Assembly: GCA_019426215.1 (NCBI GenBank)
Contig: CM033396.1
Coordinates: 21,963,101 to 22,027,100, forward strand
DNA: 64,000 nt
Source of the DNA: Buddleja alternifolia
Taxonomy: Eukaryota > Streptophyta > Magnoliopsida > Lamiales > Scrophulariaceae
Reading direction: 5' to 3'
The notes below the pieces were generated by a model that was not told the DNA's origin, ran no database searches, and was given only the letters and a program-made list of their open reading frames with translations. The translations under genes and the position numbers were made by a program. This document shows positions 1 through 11,860 of the stretch, piece after piece. Numbering within the stretch: the stretch's first letter is position 1; every line of letters begins with the position of its first letter.

Positions 1-566
1 TTTTTCTGAAAATCTGCTGAACAAAAGTTGATGCTGCAGTCTCTGAATAGTTGACACTGCAATAGGGTAGCTTCTCCGTACGTCCTGGAGTGCTTATCAC
101 ATTTAATGCTCTTATCAGCATTTAATGCATTTGAATTAAATGCCCGTTGGCAATTAATGAACTGAGAATATTTGCATTAAACTCTTTCTGAACTTAGAAA
201 TAAATTCAGGTGAAATATGTCATTGATAGACGCTCATTCATCCTTGAATATTTTCTGTCCTATACTCAACGCTTGATATAGCTTGACACCTGGACGCTTG
301 GAATCTTCATCTTCATTTAGACTTCAAACGCTTGAGTCTTCAAACTTAACTACCGATAAGCTCACTGAGAAATTATCAAACGCTCAATCTAAGACTACTT
401 AGCCTAACAATCTAGAATAAAAATAAAACAAAGCCTATAAAGCCTATTACAAATCTAACGCTCAAAGCCTATACACGATTTCTAATAAAATTAAACTTAC
501 ATATTTTGGGGTCTAACATAGAATCCTAATTAATCATCAAAACATCTAACAAGAAATTTCCTAACA
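1..566 (-). repeat. 3' LTR (partial) of a minus-oriented LTR retrotransposon, cut by the window edge
   Basis: This stretch is repeated nearly base for base at about 1669-2235, with the shared sequence ending in CCTAACA here and CCTAATA there. In the minus direction it would begin TGTTAGG, the usual LTR start. It is followed directly by an A/G-rich tract on the minus strand (567-581, AAAAAAGAGGCAAAT), which fits a polypurine tract next to a 3' LTR. No coding capacity is visible. The family was not identified; the tract and LTR start resemble plant Copia elements. Confidence 0.6.
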
Positions 567-730
567 ATTTGCCTCTTTTTTATGATAGCAATACTTACTC
601 TTTTATAGTTTAAGAGTTAGATAGCTAAAATGTAAAAGTTAGCTTTGAATAAAGGTTAGATAAAGTTAGTTAAGGTTAGTTAAGCCCCAACGAGATGTTT
701 TAGCTGCAAAATGCACTTCATTAACATATC
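567..730 (-). mobile_element. Collapsed interior of an LTR element (about 164 bp)
   Basis: Only 164 bp separate the two LTR copies. The left end carries the polypurine-like tract, and the right end (about 718-730) should hold a primer-binding site, but only a weak TTGATATG-like match to the usual TTGGTATC is seen on the minus strand. There are no gag or pol remnants. This is either a non-autonomous miniature element or the product of an internal deletion. Confidence 0.5.
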
Positions 731-2235
731 AAGTGGCATACGAAAGGGTCTAGAGGGGCGGGGCGGGGAGGGGGGGTTGAATAGACCCTGAAGTCATTTT
801 CGGCTTCGAAAAGTTTCGTATTAAATTGTGTTTGGATACTGAAGACTGTTTTTAGAAAGTTAACTTAGACTTCAAGATTTGAATACTATAACCAGATAGG
901 TTTAAGCGTTCCGTTCTTTGATCAGTGTTAGCACAGCGGAATGATTTTAAAGTCTTCTCTTTGAAAGTTTTACCGTCACAAAATGTATCTAAGTTGCTTA
1001 GCGTTTGATTGTATTTACTTAACAAATTTATACAATAATATGATAGTAATGAAATTGACTGTAAAGTAAAGAACACAATATTTGTAGGTTCGTTGAGTGG
1101 TGTAATCCCAACTACGTCCTTCTTCTCCTCGAACACTCAGAGGCAATCCACTAAAATGATCTCAAAAAATCACACAGAATCTTCTACAAATTAAGGAGAG
1201 ATGGATGTTGATGACTTGAGCTCCTTGGTCACACAGATTTCAGCTCCAAGACACTTCTATCCCCTTGCTTCTTTCACCCAAAAATATTGCAAGTATCCAA
1301 CTTCGACTTCACACAGATCGAGAGGCTTGGATGGGGTTTTTCTAACGATTTGTTTGATTTTTATAAAGTTCAAACAACTTGGAATATCTCAATAGTAATA
1401 TAGGTTTCTCTGAAAAGAATGTTTGAGATATTGGTTGACTATCTCAGGAATTGAAGAAAAGTAAAGAGAATGTTTGCTTGAATATTCTGGCTTTTCTGAA
1501 AGTTTGAGTACTTGAGGCTTCAATGCAACAACAATTTGACTTGTAATATGATGGTTGTTTTGGCTTGTTGTTGAAGTCCTATTTATAGGCATTCTTGGAA
1601 AAAGTGTTCATTTGACACATGCACAGGTGCGTGTGTCTCACTTCCACGAGTGAACAACTTTTGTCCTTTTTCCTGAAAATCTGCTGCACAAAAGTTGGTG
1701 CTGCAATCTGTGAATAGTTGACAGTCCAATAGGGTGGCTTCTCCGTACGTCATGGAGTTCTTATCACATTTAATGCTCTTATCAACATTTAATGCATTTG
1801 AATTAAATGTCTGTTGGCAATTAATGAACTGAGAATATTTGCATTAAACTCCTTCTGGACTTAGAAATAAATTCAGGTAAAATCTGTCATTGATAGACGC
1901 TCATTCATCCTTGAATATTTTCTGTCCTATACTCAACGCTTGATATAGCTTGACGCTTGGACGCTTGGAATCTTCATTTTCATTCAGACTTCAGACACTT
2001 GAGTTTTCAAACTTAACTACTGATAAGCTCACTCAAAAATTATCAGACGTTCAGTCTAAGACTACTTAGTCTAACAATTTAGAATAAAAATAAAACAAAA
2101 CCTATAAAGCCTATTACAAATCTAACGCTCAAAGTCTATACATGATTTCTAATAAAATCAAATTTACATATTTTGGGGTTTAACATAGAATCCTAATTGT
2201 CATCATCAAAATATTTAACAAGAAATTTCCTAATA
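731..2235 (-). repeat. 5' LTR of the minus-oriented collapsed element
   Basis: The plus-strand left end is TGGCATACGAAAGGG and the right end is CCTAATA, so the minus reading runs TATTAGG...TGCCA, a lightly mutated TG..CA LTR. Its right 567 bp match 1-566. Its left part (731-about 1195) matches 62366-62846, which shows that this LTR family is present at least twice in the window. A G-rich run lies at 756-777. Short open frames here look fortuitous. Confidence 0.6.
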
Positions 2236-2375
2236 GAAATGCCAAATCTATTTTTCATTGAAATTTGAGATTTTTTGTTTTAGGAAAATTGAATATAACA
2301 TTTCTTTGATATATTTTTAAGAAATACCAAATAAATACATTTCTTATGAAAAAAATCTTTAAAAAATCTAGAAAT

Positions 2376-2774
2376 TGTTAGGAATCGGGACTCAATCAAT
2401 GATGTGGCAGGTGCTGACGTGGCAAGAGGAAGTGATGATGTGGCAAGGGGAGCAATACGCGTATACGAAAGGAGAAAGAAGAAGAAGGCGGGATCCGATT
2501 GAAGAGTGGCTGGCTGCTTTATTAATTATTCCTTTAATTATGTTATTTCCTTATTATTAGGTTAATTCCTTGTTGGTTAGAATAGGAGTCTGTTTTGGAA
2601 AGGATTGTAAGAGGTAGTATAAGTAACATTGTTAGGGCTTCGTTACGGATTATTATTGAATATTGTTGAGTTTGGCGAGCTTGGTAGCTTGGGCACGAGA
2701 TCAGATTCCTGTGAGTTTGGTTATTGAATTGTCTCCATTGAATTATCTTTATCTTTCGAATTCTTATCTTAACA
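2376..2774. repeat. Solo LTR with 5-bp target site duplication
   Basis: A 399-bp unit begins TGTTAGGAATCGGG and ends CTTATCTTAACA, so it has TG..CA ends. It is flanked on both sides by GAAAT (2371-2375 and 2775-2779), a perfect 5-bp duplication. There is no internal region or second LTR, so it is a solo LTR left by LTR-LTR recombination. The short length and ends suggest a Ty3/Gypsy type, but the family cannot be assigned from the sequence alone. Confidence 0.8.
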
Positions 2775-2779
2775 GAAAT

Positions 2780-3897
2780 GAGATATAACATGTCATCCAA
2801 TTGGGGCCAAAGTCTTTGTTCCACCAATTCTTCATTTCCAATAATCTCATACATCTTCTCGATATGAATTGTTGGGATCGAGAAAAAATGATGGATGATA
2901 TATCCTGACAAGGGCAGCTGCTAATATCTGTTTTTTTTTTTAATCTGATTGTTTCTACTTTGTATTTTGTATGGACTTTATTAATTTGTGCATAACTCAT
3001 GAATTTCATGGGGTGAAATTCCTCCAATTAGCTACATGGGCACTTGTGCAACATTAATTGTAAATATATGTAAATGGTTTTATGTTATGCTGAGTTTATT
3101 ATACTAGAACATAAATTATTTACATCTGTAACAAATAATTTATTTTATGATTCCATATATAGAAAAAACTATATATATAGGAGGACATGTGGAAGAAAAG
3201 AGTTTTACATGGTGAAAAATTAGACTGAGAACAACTCAACAATTAATTTGATAAGTTAATCATCTTAATTTATAGCAACTATTGGACACACTTAATTATT
3301 CAGCAAAAATAATAAAATTGGGCAACATGGAATGGAAGGACCTCCTAAAACAATCTATGGAGGTTTAATTGGAGGGGGTGCAGGCAATGCATGCTAGAAG
3401 AAAAATGGGAGCAGAGAGTCCATCTTGTTCAAGATTGGAAGTGCTTCTCTTGAATTTGCTACTTTTGCCTTTGTTGCATTGAAGTAGTACTATCTGCTTT
3501 TGCAGCTGTACTTGCTGATAACTCTCTCTTCCTTTGCTTACGTCTTCATCTCTTTCTTTCTTCGCTTCTTCCACCCGCCGTGATACCATTATTCTACTTA
3601 ATTTAATTTGTAATTAATTGTGTTAGAGAGAAGAGAGATCCAGAGAGAGAAAGAATGGTTAATTTGCATGGAAAAATAACATGGTGTACATCCTCTATTT
3701 ATAGCCTACATGAATGAATAAAAAGCCCTCAAATTTGTTACTTTGGACCACAACAAAGTATTTTCATCGTTAGGAAGGTTAAGGAGGGATTCATTTCAAA
3801 TATTCAATCCTTTTTTGTTTCTTGTCTTTTCTCATCCGCATTTTTATTTGGTCCCGCCAAACAAGGAAAATTATTTTTATTGTTATTATATTATAGA
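2780..3897. other. AT-rich intergenic sequence
   Basis: No gene, RNA or clear repeat was recognised. The stretch is AT-rich with scattered stops in all frames, and the short open frames here show no recognisable protein motif. Confidence 0.6.
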
Positions 3898-3914
3898 GTA
3901 AATTTGAAGTTACA

Positions 3915-4110
3915 ACCCAGGGTGTGGTGGAGTGGAAAGGACCTCTCCTACTTTAACCAAGTGGCAAGAGTTCGATCCTTGACCTTGGGTATGGAGAGCT
4001 ATTAAAAACTTTGGGCCAGTTGTCCCACCATTCGAGGTGCCTCCAATCAGCGAGGGAATTAGTAACTGCGGTCGGTGGTGAAAACCATTGTGAAAACCAA
4101 AAAAGAAAAA
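3915..4110 (+). mobile_element. tRNA-derived SINE, copy 1
   Basis: The 5' part holds an RNA polymerase III box A (TGGTGGAGTGG, 3925-3935, matching TRGYNNANNGG) and a box B (GTTCGATCC, 3970-3978) at tRNA-like spacing. The body ends in an A-rich tail (4090-4110). A 17-bp perfect direct repeat, GTAAATTTGAAGTTACA, flanks it at 3898-3914 and 4111-4127, the signature of target-primed reverse transcription. The copy would be moved in trans by a LINE, and none is seen in this window. A related copy lies on the minus strand at 6708-6912. Confidence 0.9.
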
Positions 4111-4127
4111 GTAAATTTGAAGTTACA

Positions 4128-6695
4128 CTACCAAGTACTTTTTTTAAAATTTAAACTTATGTCCAACTAAAGTTGCAGACTCTGTCTTGTGTGATATATA
4201 CATGGCCATCAAAACTGAATTTAAAATAATATATATGTTTTGACTACTTGACTTGGCTCGAATTAAAGCAATAATTTTCATGTAAGTCACTTTTATGTTG
4301 TATAAATGCATTATTTCACGCATTTATTTAAGCGAAAACACTAGAGGAATGAACCATTTTTAGATACAGCTAATTACAATGATAATCACAAATTATAGTA
4401 TTGTTGTTGCCAAGGTATTGAATTAATTCAAAGTCTGAACCCTCACGGATAAACAATGATGATGATGAGCTATATACGAAACTTCAATTTATTGACAGCT
4501 ACCATTCATACTTTTCCAACCCACCAAAATTCCTGATTGCCTAATATTGGGAGTTTCACATTGTTTATCAATTCTTCTGTTTATTATTTGAAGTGTGTCA
4601 AAAAATTGATATATGTCATGAATACTACATAGTAATAATATAAAATTTTCTAATAGTTATTACAATACATTTAACATTACTATTTATAAGAATAATTTTT
4701 TTTACATAATATTGATGAAAGTAGAATTTGTAACCTCTAATTATTTAGAGCCTCAACTTCACAAATAAAATTAGAATTCATTAGCATTTAACAATTATTT
4801 TGAACATAAAAAGTTGTAAAAAGTAGGTAGTTAAAACGGGAGAGATCTTGTGGGGGTAGTAAATGCCATGTTCTTTTTTTAATTTTGAATTAATCTACCA
4901 TTTCAATTTATATTTCCTTGATGAACCAATGTCAAGAAAATATCAAATTAGTTATTAGTTACTTTTATTTACTATTCTATGATAATGTGGATCATATAAG
5001 GATCTTATTAATATGCTTAGGTATCTTAATTTTTTCAAAAAATAAATAATAAAAGGAAATAAATAAAATTATGTACACTTATTATACACTAATTATTCAG
5101 TATATGTTCATCAAATACAACATAAAAAGTACAAAGGCCATTTAATTAATAATACGTAATTTGTCACATTTTTTGCTGCGGCACAAATATGCGCTTGAAT
5201 ACGTATTTATTTTATATCTATATTTTAAGTGCTAAGCGCCTGCTTATATGCATAACTGTGAAGATAATGTCTAGTTTAGGAAGGAAAAAAGAAAAAAACT
5301 TTCAAAAACAAAATTATAGAAAAAGAACATCTAGTAATCAGACCAAAAATGAAAAGAAAGAATAAAACCATGGGCAACAATCGAAATCAAGAAAATGAAA
5401 TTGTTTTGACAACGAAGAGTGCGGGAGCTAATTTATGATCACCATTCCGGGCCAATTTGCATTCTTCGTGCCGCAATTTAGGTTTATTTTTTGTTCAATC
5501 TTATATTTTATAAGATTTTAGTTTTATTCCCAAATTTAACAAGGTTATTCCTTCCATTAATAAGTGTTGGTCCTGAACTTTATATTCCATTAAAAATTAA
5601 CAGACCGGTCAATTAGAAATTGCAACTTGCTCCTTAAACTACATGTTTTGTATAAATTATAATGTCACTTGCCCTCTTGAACAATATAATAATACACTTA
5701 CCCCTCCCATAATTGTGAATTATTTTCCATACCCTTAACCCTTTATTTTTAGTTTTTTCTTTTCATTTTTTGCGTATACTATTTTTCATTTCCTTTTTCC
5801 TTTCCAACCAACTCAATTGAGGAGGAAGACATAGAAGGTCTAAAGAGTAGTTTGGGTTGGTTACGTATGTTCAAGTCTGGGTCCAATGATCAGTAGTAGA
5901 TGGGACAAGTCTAGAACAGGCGAATAAGTAATTTGAAAATTTGTTTAAAGGGGCGTTTGATACATGTTGTATAGCTCAATAAGCAAATTTCAATTTCAAG
6001 TTGATTTTTCCATTAATATTAAATGAAAAATATAACGAGAGAGTAACCTTTCTTAAAAAGGGACTAACTCTGCAACTGTATCTATTAATTGGAATGATTA
6101 CTAAAATTGCGTAAAGCGCGAGGCTGAAACTATAATAACCGTATCCTATACGATTAAATTTGCAATTTTACCACTTGTCTTCCTTCAATCTATATTGTTT
6201 GTAGTAGGATTAATGAACAAAAAACATTGACACAGCTCATCTAAAAATTAAAAAGTAACATGATTGGTTCCCTCCATTTTGCTGTTTTACATTGAAATTC
6301 AGCTTCAACCTCTAACTATAAATTAAAAAGTCGTACATTATCTATCATAATCAGTATTACCTATCAATGATGTAAAACATCATGCATCAGCTTCAAAATT
6401 ATTATATTTCCTTGGTTTTCTTTAAATATATGCAGTTTGGAAATTTTGCAGTATTATAAATGTTAAAAATATAATGTATGAAATAAAATCAAAAAAAATT
6501 AAACAGTTTGATTTTATATTGTAGCTCCTATATGTTGTATTATAGTTAATTGTGAGTATCATGTTCCATTATCAACAAAAATACAATTGAACCTAGCTAG
6601 GCCCCTTTAAGACCATAAGATTCTAACGAACAATGATTACAACGGTCTACATGTATTATGTATATATGCATGAGAAAGAAGATAAATTTGTACAG
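4128..6695. other. AT-rich intergenic sequence
   Basis: Strongly AT-rich sequence with long A and T runs. I recognise no coding region, RNA gene or bounded transposon. Parts around 5440-6200 read like decayed non-autonomous transposon sequence, but no terminal repeats could be paired. Confidence 0.5.
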
Positions 6696-6707
6696 ATAGA
6701 TAGTTAT

Positions 6708-6912
6708 TTTTTTATTTTTTTGGATTTTCACCAGAGTTTTCACCGCCGACCGCAGTAACTAATCCCCTCGCTAGTTGGAAGCACTTTGAAGGGTGGGACA
6801 ATTGGTCCAAAGTTTTCAAAAGATCTACATACCCAAAGCCGAGGACCGAACCCTCGCCACTTGGTTAAGGGAGGAAAAGTTCTTTCCACTCCACCACACC
6901 CTCTGAGTTCAA
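6708..6912 (-). mobile_element. tRNA-derived SINE, copy 2 (minus strand)
   Basis: The reverse complement matches the SINE at 3915-4110 over its whole length: the GGTGTGGTGGAGTGGAAAG head, an intact box A (plus coordinates 6886-6896), a box B with one A-to-G change (GTTCGGTCC) and a tail that is T-rich on the plus strand (6708-6721). The flanks ATAGATAGTTAT (6696-6707) and ATAGATAGTCAT (6913-6924) match at 11 of 12 bases, consistent with an aged target duplication. Confidence 0.87.
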
Positions 6913-6924
6913 ATAGATAGTCAT

Positions 6925-8785
6925 AGTTTTGAACATGAAAATTAAATAATATAACAACAAATAGAGCTAAAAAAATTTAAAATGTTCTTCTCGGTATGGT
7001 CCCTTACACTACAGTATATATAGTACGTTCATACTCTCATTATCCAAATTAAAAACAAGAAGAAGAAAAAACTTTGCATGTGCAAAGCCATGTGAATATG
7101 TTCCTTCCTCTACGCTCTCACTATCCTTGCTTCATTCACTTCATCACCATCCAAATTAATTTTAAATCTTTTTTTTTTCCCACAACTATATATCAAGTAT
7201 GGAAAGTTGACATGGGAGAGTGATTAATTAGAATGATTTTTATTATATATCCTAGAAGCTCCTATGATTTTAAAAGATATATTTTTATTAAAATTGAATG
7301 TATTTTGTTTTACCAAAGTTTTTCAAAATATTTAATCATTACTTTAGTCTCAAATCCTACTCATATTCAATTTTCGCGACATATTTTACCCATATTAATC
7401 AACTAAGCTCACTATATATACCTTATATACACAATGTTAAAAAAACGTAATTATGTAAATAAAAGATCTTGAACGTTTTATTTAAAATTTTCAATAATTT
7501 TTATAAATATTCATGATTTTTCTGTAATCGAAATTATGGATATTCCTGAAATTTCCACCAAAATTTTCTTGCATTTACTATTTTCAAGTCCTTGACGAAA
7601 CTGACATTTAATACCTTGGTTACAATTAGCGATGCAAATGTTACGAGTAATAATCAAATCTTATTTGGTAACATAAAATTGTTAATTGAACTTTGACTAT
7701 GTTATACGTTCATATAGAATCAAACGTTTGTTATTGTGTGAAAGTTGTTGAACTTAAGTACACCAAGTTTCTACTGTGACTCTGTAATTAATTCGGACCT
7801 AAACCTCCTCTAGGAGGGATGTTATTACAAGTGAAAAATGCAGCATTAGTCATATATATAGGATAGACCCTCTTGCATTTTTAGTGCCATTATTTATAAA
7901 CTTGTAATTAGTCTCATAAAATGTGTGTGTATGTTTTTTTTTTCTTTTGCATTTTTAGTCATGACCGTTAAAAAAATGGACGAAAACTATTAGTTTGGTC
8001 ACGTACCTTGTACGTGATTAGTAATAAATTTAACGGTTCATGTATATCATGCACGAGTTTCCTTCAAATTTTAACGAATGAGACCAAAATTGCAAATACA
8101 TTGTACGGAACTAATTTTTCATGAAATTTGAAAACAATGAGAGTAAATTACAACAGATCATGTCTTACGGGACTAATATTGCAAATTTCCCTTTGTTACA
8201 ATATTCCGACGAACATTTATAACATGTCTTTGTGGGAATCGAAAGGGACAAAGGAATGGGTTGGGAGTGCATGAACCCATTATTCTTGGCAGGAAGGGGC
8301 CATGACCTTAGAAGATGGTATGTTGGTAATTCCAACAACAAGCCATATTAATTTGATAGTTTGACCCGATCGATCATAAAATTTGATGGGGACTTTCTTT
8401 GGACTGTATAATTAACTCTATGATTATACCAAAATTTGTGTATTGTTATTTACCACTCTGAAATGAAAAAAGAAATCATGTGACACCTGGATCTTTGTGG
8501 TATAAACAGTAAACCTAGGATACTATTTGGACTAAATTATATTTTCATGTTAGCTGGCACTTCATTGGCTTTTATGCTTATATAATAATTATCACTATTT
8601 TTATAGGCTCCACCGCTGAACAAGACTGGAGTTACGTTTTTTAAGTGCGCTCTATTTATTAACAGATTTAAAGAGTACCAAACGCCTTTGACATTATTTT
8701 TAAGGATAACAAATATTTAGGTAACGCATGTCATGCCCATAACTTAGGAAGTAGATTAAACAAATGGGAGAAGGCGTTGGTGACA
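6925..8785. other. AT-rich intergenic sequence with a possible decayed inverted-repeat element
   Basis: No gene is recognised. Around 7870-8195 the ends contain TTGCATTTTTAGT and, in the reverse complement, TTTGCAATATTAGT. This may be the remains of a non-autonomous DNA transposon, but the match is short and no target duplication was found. Confidence 0.4.
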
Positions 8786-8790
8786 CTTAA

Positions 8791-9619
8791 TGTTGGATAT
8801 AGTGTGTGATATTGTGTATAAAGAGTGTGTGAACACCATTTTTACGTATGAAATTCGAATATCATATGTATCCGGGATACGTAATATTATTGGATAATAT
8901 TAATCTACTCCGTGAGTAGATAAGTTTAGCATTTCGAATTTCTCGATTCAGAGTAGTAACGAATGAGAAATTAATTGTTAAAGTAGTGTGTTTAAATGTG
9001 GATATCCCACATTGGATATAAATCATAAATTGAATGGGATTTATATACAATTGTCTTAAGGTTAAGAGTTGGCCATTTGAGTCATAAGATTTTTGTGGGC
9101 TTTGTGAGGGGGAAGGACCTAGCCATGGTCCGCGCCGCTGCCCGCCTGGACCGTGTCTGGGTCCCTGGGGTCGGGCTTGTGGGCTTCAAATGTATTATCT
9201 TTTTAGGCCAAATTTATTTAATTAATTTGGGCTCCAAAAATTTCCCCTAACAAAATTTCAACTAATTTTTGCTGTCACAAGCTGATTTATTTCTGTAAAT
9301 AGGCTACTCCATAAGACTGAAATTCACACCGAAATTAAAAAAAAAAAAAAAAAGCATTTCATACTCTCTAAAATCTTCTCTCTAAATTTTCAAGAACTGT
9401 TCTTGTTCATTTGAGTTTTTTAATTGGAAGTGGTTCGCAATTCAGAAATTATAATCGTTGTATCTTGGGACGCTATTGCATAAACTCGTACCACCAGTAG
9501 CGGACAATTTTGCGTTAAGGAAAGAGTGTGTTCTCTCGCCTAGATTATCCTTCTTCGTTTTTTCAATTTGTTCGTTCGTATTCAAGTTCGTTCTTAGTTT
9601 GATAGAAGTTTGTACAACA
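8791..9619 (+). repeat. Solo LTR related to the Copia element at 10769-29469
   Basis: This 829-bp unit starts TGTTGGATATAG and ends TTTGTACAACA, with a perfect 5-bp duplication CTTAA on both sides (8786-8790 and 9620-9624). Internal blocks such as ATCCGGGATACG, TATTATTGGATAAT and GAATGAGAAATTAA also occur in the LTRs at 10769-11811 and 28383-29469, as does the closing GTATCTTGGGAC segment. It is therefore a recombined relic of the same or a sister Copia family. The CCTATAAAAAGG promoter block of the full element is not conserved here. Confidence 0.85.
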
Positions 9620-9624
9620 CTTAA

Positions 9625-10763
9625 AAGGTCGAGGGCCTGATCTAGTGTGTTGAAGTTGACAAAATATATATAATATTGATTGAAATTGGGATTGACAAAC
9701 TAATATAAGCAAGAAAAGATCATTAGTAATGCAAATATATATATATATATATATTATGGAAAAAATATTGAAGTACAATGTTAAAATTATCACTTATTAT
9801 AAATATTAAGTGGAAAAAAAAAGTTGGTTTGTCAGAAAAATAGTTTTTACATATTTAATAACGATAATAAATGTATATAAGTTGTCTTTTTTGGCAATTA
9901 GTTACAAAAAAATTGTTATCACTATTGACATTTAGTGTCACATCTTTAGTGATAATTAACTTACTGACTTAGTAACAACAAATATAGTCGTCATTGTCCA
10001 CACAAATTACAGAGTCTGCAATTAAATAAGATAAGAAAAAGTAATATGCACAACTAAATAGCTTTGATTTAAAAAAAAAATACAATTTATGAGGAAATCT
10101 CTTAACACAGACTAGTCCCTGATTCTTCAATCCAAATATGACTTAAGGGCTTAAAGTTTGTTTTTGAATGAAACACGTGCTTTCACTCGGATTTGTTGAA
10201 GAAGAAATGAATACTTTGAAAGTATTTGATTGCCTTTGAAGATGTATCATTGTGGTTGATTGATACATACTAAAATGAAATGAAGGACAAAAACGTTATT
10301 AGGAATTCAAATATTAGGCAAATCGTTACAACGTTTCTATTCAAAAGTGCTATTTTCGGTTCTATTAGTAATTTTATAGTTTTATTAGCAATTAGTTTAT
10401 TAGTTGTCAATTGGTGTAATACTCCACAGGTATCTTAACCCTTTCCCCACATCTTGCTGTATAAAGCAATCTGAACCGAATGAAAAAAGTATGAATTTGG
10501 TTATTGTGTAAAATTGATTCTTCCTCTCTAAGTTTCTCTTTGTTTTAGCTTGAGGAGATTACTATCCAGATTTGGTTCTTTTCCCCCCAAATCTCAGATA
10601 GTTCCTAAAATTCTCTCAGGATTAATTCCATCCTCTGGGCATTGTATTATCATTAGAATGATTGAAAAAGGTTCTTATCATTGATGTAGAACTCCATGGT
10701 TGCAGCTCTTCGACATGGTAGAGAAAAGACTTAGATTTGATAGCTTGTTGCTAGACTAGTGTG
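9625..10763. other. Intergenic sequence
   Basis: AT-rich, with a TA dinucleotide run at about 9736-9756. The part from about 10430 to 10768 (pyrimidine-rich, TATAAAGCAA at 10460) reads like LTR or leader sequence, but I could not define ends. No gene is recognised. Confidence 0.45.
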
Positions 10764-10768
10764 AGTAC

Positions 10769-11811
10769 TGTTGGATAAAATGATTTTACAAAGTGTGGTT
10801 TCCACCACTTTTGTGAACAAAAATCGAATACCATAAGTATCCGGGATACGAAATATTATTGGATAATCTTAATCTACGTTCCGAGTAGATGAGGGTAGGG
10901 TTTTGAATTTCTCAATTCGGACTTGTAATGAATGAGAAATTAAGTGTTAAAGTGAGCTGTTTGAACTTGTGTATCCCACATAGGGTATACACCACAAATT
11001 AAAAGAGTTTATAAGTCCTTATCTCAAGGTAAAGGGTTGGCTCTTTGGGTCATCCACTTTGGGCCTTTGTGTGAAAGGGGGAGGAGCTACACAATTGTGC
11101 TTAGGCCCAATTTCTTATCTCCTCACTCGGGCGGTCTGGTGGACCAGATCAGACCTCTGGGTCCGGGCTCGGGCCGTGGGCTTTAGGCTTGTGGCTTGAG
11201 GTGTGTATGTTGTGAGCTTGGGCTTCTCTATTATTCTTTTTGGACAAAGTTTAATTGGGCTCTACAGAAAAATCCAACATTTGAAAATCTGATTTATTAA
11301 AACCCATTTGAATTAATAAAATGCTGTCCACATTTTTTTAATTCGAATTAATTAAATTCAGCCTTCTAGAAGGACTTTTGAATGCATTCAAAAGTCTAAT
11401 AGCCACATTTTCTATAACAGCTGATTTTGTTTGCTGTTATAGAAATGATAATGGCTGAATTAAATTTAGGCTTTTAATTCTGTCTGATTTCTCACCTATA
11501 AAAAGGGTCCTCCAGCATTCTGAAATTCACACCAACTCAAAAACATTTCTCTCAGAGTGTTCTTGAGTTCTTCATGTCATCTTCATAATTTTCTTGAGAT
11601 TTCAGCAGTTTAGTAAAGTTCGTTGTTTTTCTGAAATTGAAGTGGTTCAATCTTCAGAAAAGTTTTCGTTGTATCTTGGGACATGTTTTGTCAAAGCCGG
11701 TACCACCTATAGCCGGGGCAATTTCGTGTTAAGGATAGAGTTAATTCTCGCCTCGAAAAATACCTCATCCTTCATTGCATTTTCAGATTGTTCGTTAAGA
11801 TTTGTTCAACA
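10769..11811 (+). repeat. 5' LTR of the Copia element
   Basis: It begins TGTTGGATAAAATG and ends TTTGTTCAACA. A TATA box, TATAAAAA, lies at 11497-11504 after CTCACC, with the same block in the 3' LTR (29157-29164). The last 300 bp would be transcribed leader. It aligns throughout with 28383-29469. Confidence 0.92.
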
Positions 11812-11860
11812 AACTTAACACGAAATTTCTTTTGTTGATTCATTTTTTCGAAATTTTGAA

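Noticed and set aside
3925..3978. Possible tRNA gene from box A and box B motifs
   Set aside because: The sequence does not fold as a cloverleaf by inspection, has an A-rich tail and a 17-bp target duplication, and recurs at 6708-6912. It is a SINE head, not a tRNA gene.
7855..8195. MITE with TTGCA..TTAGT inverted ends
   Set aside because: The end match is only about 13 bp with mismatches and there is no target duplication. Kept only as a remark.
11594..11818. Plus-strand 74-codon frame in the Copia 5' LTR
   Set aside because: It lies wholly in the LTR, has no family motif, and the corresponding 3' LTR region does not keep it.
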